The position numbers and the translations under genes are program-made. Below, one piece after another: positions 6,780 through 8,473 of a stretch of DNA of 8,473 nt (positions are counted from its first letter, which is position 1; each line of letters opens with the position of its first letter). The DNA lies in the NCBI GenBank assembly GCA_019239815.1, contig JAFAZL010000953.1, positions 1 through 8,473 of the forward strand. Direction: 5' to 3'. Source of the DNA: Acidobacteriota bacterium. GTDB taxonomy: Bacteria > Acidobacteriota > Terriglobia > Acidoferrales > UBA7541. The notes under the pieces were generated by a model. It saw nothing but the letters and a program-made list of their open reading frames with translations, did no database searches and was not told the DNA's origin.

Positions 6780-7294
6780 TCAGGGCTTCGGGCGGAAATA
6801 ATTCGACATTACTTCTTTGGACCAGGCGGCCTGGCGAACGGGCTCGCGTGGGCCGAAGTCTGGGATGTATGGCTTGATATCGAGGACGGGAGTGCCGTCT
6901 ACGGCGTCGAGTTCGCGGACGAAGATGTGAAGGCCGTCGATGCGCTCGATTTTGCAGGTGGTGACGCCGATGCGATTGGGGCGGTCTTTGGCGCGCTGAG
7001 CGAAGATGCCGACCAGCGGGAAGTCGGCGCGGTCGCGCGGGTGGCGGATGAAGTGAAGACTTTTTCGGGGGAGACGCGATCGAAGAGGAAGACGACTTCG
7101 ACGTGGGAGAAATCGTCTAGACCGCGAGTGCTCTCGGGGCTGAAGTGAGCCGGGTCGAGAATGATTTCGCTGACGAGGTTCGCCCAACAGTCGTCGGCGG
7201 GCGTTTTGATTTCGGATCTGACGACGCCGATTTGGCGGACGGTGAATTCGGGGGCGGGCAACTGAATTCCTTCGGGCTGAGATCGTGCGGACAT
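6780..7294 (-). pseudogene. TsaA/TrmO-family tRNA methyltransferase, frameshifted
   Basis: Two reading frames together encode one TsaA/TrmO-family protein; members of this family methylate N6 of t6A at position 37 of certain tRNAs using S-adenosylmethionine. The N-terminal part (from ATG at 7294) reads VRQIGVVRSEIKTPADDCWA, then FSHVEVVFLFDRVSPEKV. The C-terminal part, in the frame one base back, reads HFIRHPRDRADFPLVGIFAQ, then KDRPNRIGVTTCKI and DGTPVLDIKPYIPDF, ending in a stop at 6780. The frame changes near 7055-7072, where A5 and C5 runs (on this strand) sit one base apart. From 7294 to 6780 is 515 bases, one short of 172 codons. An ATG at 7306 is also in frame but lies within a palindrome. 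No ribosome site precedes 7294. The gene may be dead, may be rescued by -1 slippage on the A-run, or may reflect a one-base sequencing error. It follows the PPOX gene by 67 bases. Confidence 0.82.
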
Positions 7295-7316
7295 GGGGCG
7301 CAGCATGCTGCGCCCC
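7295..7316. repeat. Perfect 22-base palindrome
   Basis: The half-site GGGGCGCAGCA (7295-7305) is followed at once by its exact reverse complement (7306-7316), giving a self-complementary 22-base element. It directly abuts the likely ATG (7294) of the frameshifted trmO-like gene on the - strand and lies in the gap after the PPOX gene. It resembles dispersed GC-rich repeats of bacterial genomes, but this is the only copy in the window. Confidence 0.8.
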
Positions 7317-7361
7317 TACGCATTTGTGGTAAAGCTCGGTGAATCTAGGTGCAGATTACGG

Positions 7362-7760
7362 TCAGCCCATAGCGCTGAATTTTTCAGGTTCGATCTTGTA
7401 GAGGACGCGGACTTCGCCGGGTTGGCGGAAGGGATATTTGGGATTGCCGAGATACTTGTTGGAGAGACTGTCGATGTGTTCGTCGGCGCCCTTTTCGGTG
7501 ATCTCGACAACTTTACCGCGGACTTCGATGTAGCGATACGGATTTTCGGGATCAACGATCGAGAGCGCGACGCGCGGATCGCGGCGGATATTCAGATCTT
7601 TGACGCGGCCGCGCGCGGAGTTCACGCGGACATGCTTGCCGTCAAAGTCACACCAGACGGGAGTGACTTGTGGGCTGCCGTCTTTCATGAGCGTGCCGAG
7701 GTTGGCGAAGGCTTTCTTTTTGAAGAGATCGGAATATTTATCGAGAGTAGCGTCGGCCAT
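7362..7760 (-). CDS. PPOX-class F420-dependent oxidoreductase (Rv1155-like)
   Basis: A 132-residue split-barrel protein of the pyridoxamine 5'-phosphate oxidase superfamily. The blocks GSPQVTPVWCDFDGKHVRVN (28-47), SARGRVKDLNIRRDPRVALS (48-67) and VDPENPYRYIEVRG (69-82) fit the Rv1155-type group, which binds the deazaflavin F420; binding of FMN instead cannot be excluded from sequence. Such proteins are usually dimeric, cytoplasmic and of unknown natural substrate. The start is well supported: GGAGG (complement of 7766-7770) lies 5 bases before the ATG at 7760. The length is typical, so the gene is intact. It follows the M61-like gene by 65 bases and precedes the trmO-like remnant, so all three may share a transcript. 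Whether the organism makes F420 cannot be judged from this window. Confidence 0.88.
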   Translation of the reverse strand: MADATLDKYSDLFKKKAFANLGTLMKDGSPQVTPVWCDFDGKHVRVNSARGRVKDLNIRRDPRVALSIVDPENPYRYIEVRGKVVEITEKGADEHIDSLSNKYLGNPKYPFRQPGEVRVLYKIEPEKFSAMG

Positions 7761-7825
7761 GCGGACCTCCGGGGATCAGAGTCGGAATCAGGCTGTTCAA
7801 CAAGACTGTACCACTTCTGTCGAAG

Positions 7826-8473
7826 TCAGTGGAGCGGTGACGGATTCGCAGGAGCGGGGCGCGGAGGCTGCATCCAGGATTTGAGGATGGATGTGGTGTC
7901 GACGCCGGTCGCCTGGCGAAAAATTTCGGGGAGTTCGTCGGTGCGGAAGGCGCGTTTGTTCTGCGCGGTCCAGGCGATGAGATAGCGCAGAGCGTCGCGG
8001 AGAGATTTCTGGCCGGAGGTTTGCGCTTGGATGCGTTCGTCCATTTCGGCAGCCATGAGCGAGCCGCGAGAGAAAAGATTCAGGCCGACACGAAAATCGT
8101 CGCCGTAGAGGAATGAACCTTCGCGCGAGAGTTCGTCGAGCGACATACGCTGGAGAAAATCGGGTGCGTTGGAAACGATTGCGCGGAGGCGATCGAGATG
8201 CTTGTTACGGTAGCTTGCGGCTTCGTCTTTCGGAAGAGCGTCGGCGAGAGCGGCGATGGCGACATAGCGGCCGAAGCCTTCGTTGAACCAAATCGTGTCG
8301 ATCACGGGTGTCATTTCCCAGTTGAAAGGGAAGTAGCCGGCGCCGTAGCAGCGTTTGGGAATCCAGGAATGCGCGATGTGATGAGCGTAGTTGAAGCGAT
8401 TGCCTTCTTTGTAGCGCGCAGGACTGGCGGCGGTGATGGCATAGTCGACATCCATGAAGAACGTGCCGCTTTC
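7826..8473 (-). CDS. M61-like peptidase, partial, altered HExxH motif
   Basis: The C-terminal 215 residues of a protein whose beginning lies beyond the right edge; the frame is open to the last base (ESGTFFMDVDYA). The layout fits the M61 (glycyl aminopeptidase) catalytic domain: a zinc-motif region AHHIAHSWIPKRC, then WFNEGFGRY with the likely third metal ligand E (8279-8281), then helices including FSRGSLMAAEMDERI, SLRDALRYLIAW and a final GVDTTSILKSW. In place of HExxH the motif reads HHIAH (8369-8383), so the catalytic Glu is a His. The PDZ domain that usually follows in M61 is absent; the protein ends in a Pro-rich tail (QPPRPAPANPSPLH). It may therefore be a non-catalytic relative or use another residue. 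It is the first gene of the - strand cluster seen here. An ATG at 8455 exists but is internal. Confidence 0.78.
   Translation of the reverse strand, partial: ESGTFFMDVDYAITAASPARYKEGNRFNYAHHIAHSWIPKRCYGAGYFPFNWEMTPVIDTIWFNEGFGRYVAIAALADALPKDEAASYRNKHLDRLRAIVSNAPDFLQRMSLDELSREGSFLYGDDFRVGLNLFSRGSLMAAEMDERIQAQTSGQKSLRDALRYLIAWTAQNKRAFRTDELPEIFRQATGVDTTSILKSWMQPPRPAPANPSPLH

Noticed and set aside
7293..7985. 230-codon + strand frame opposite the PPOX and M61-like genes
   Set aside because: Looks protein-like in places, but it mirrors two well-supported - strand genes and starts inside the palindrome with no ribosome site.

Overview
The window is chromosomal DNA of moderately high GC with no mobile element, CRISPR array, tRNA or rRNA that I can see. 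Three kinds of hairpin repeat in the gaps, several exported proteins with classical signal peptides (MBL hydrolase, malectin, S10 peptidase), and an M61-type protein together suggest an Acidobacteriota (Terriglobia/Koribacter-like) genome. That assignment rests on my recollection of such genomes, not on a search.

Layout. Five genes lie on the + strand, then a convergent point, then three genes on the - strand. 1-213: non-coding, with a repeat hairpin (85-112). 214-1209: exported metallo-beta-lactamase-fold hydrolase. 1300-1800: stand-alone PAS-domain protein. 1873-2547: exported protein of unknown family. 2548-2839: a structured 292-base gap leading into 2840-3685, a secreted malectin-domain protein, which ends at a strong intrinsic terminator (3713-3759). 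3840-4862: luciferase-like flavin monooxygenase of the YhbW type. 4863-5102: two hairpin repeats and a promoter candidate. 5103-6662: exported serine carboxypeptidase (S10) with its complete triad. 6703-6741: second copy of one hairpin repeat, between convergent genes.

On the - strand, read from the right edge: an M61-like peptidase (cut by the window end, and lacking the catalytic Glu of HExxH), a small PPOX-fold F420/flavin oxidoreductase, and a TsaA/TrmO-family tRNA methyltransferase gene broken by a frameshift. Their short gaps (65 and 67 bases) suggest co-transcription. No gap exceeds 300 bases.

The + strand genes do not form an obvious pathway; each seems to be its own unit or a small one. 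The points most worth a second look are the frameshifted trmO-like gene with a perfect palindrome against its start codon, the HHIAH motif in the M61-like protein, the malectin leader whose loop carries a perfect complement of its own ribosome binding site, and two hairpin repeat families that differ between copies at paired positions while keeping the stem. I do not see a multi-gene system that I would call new.
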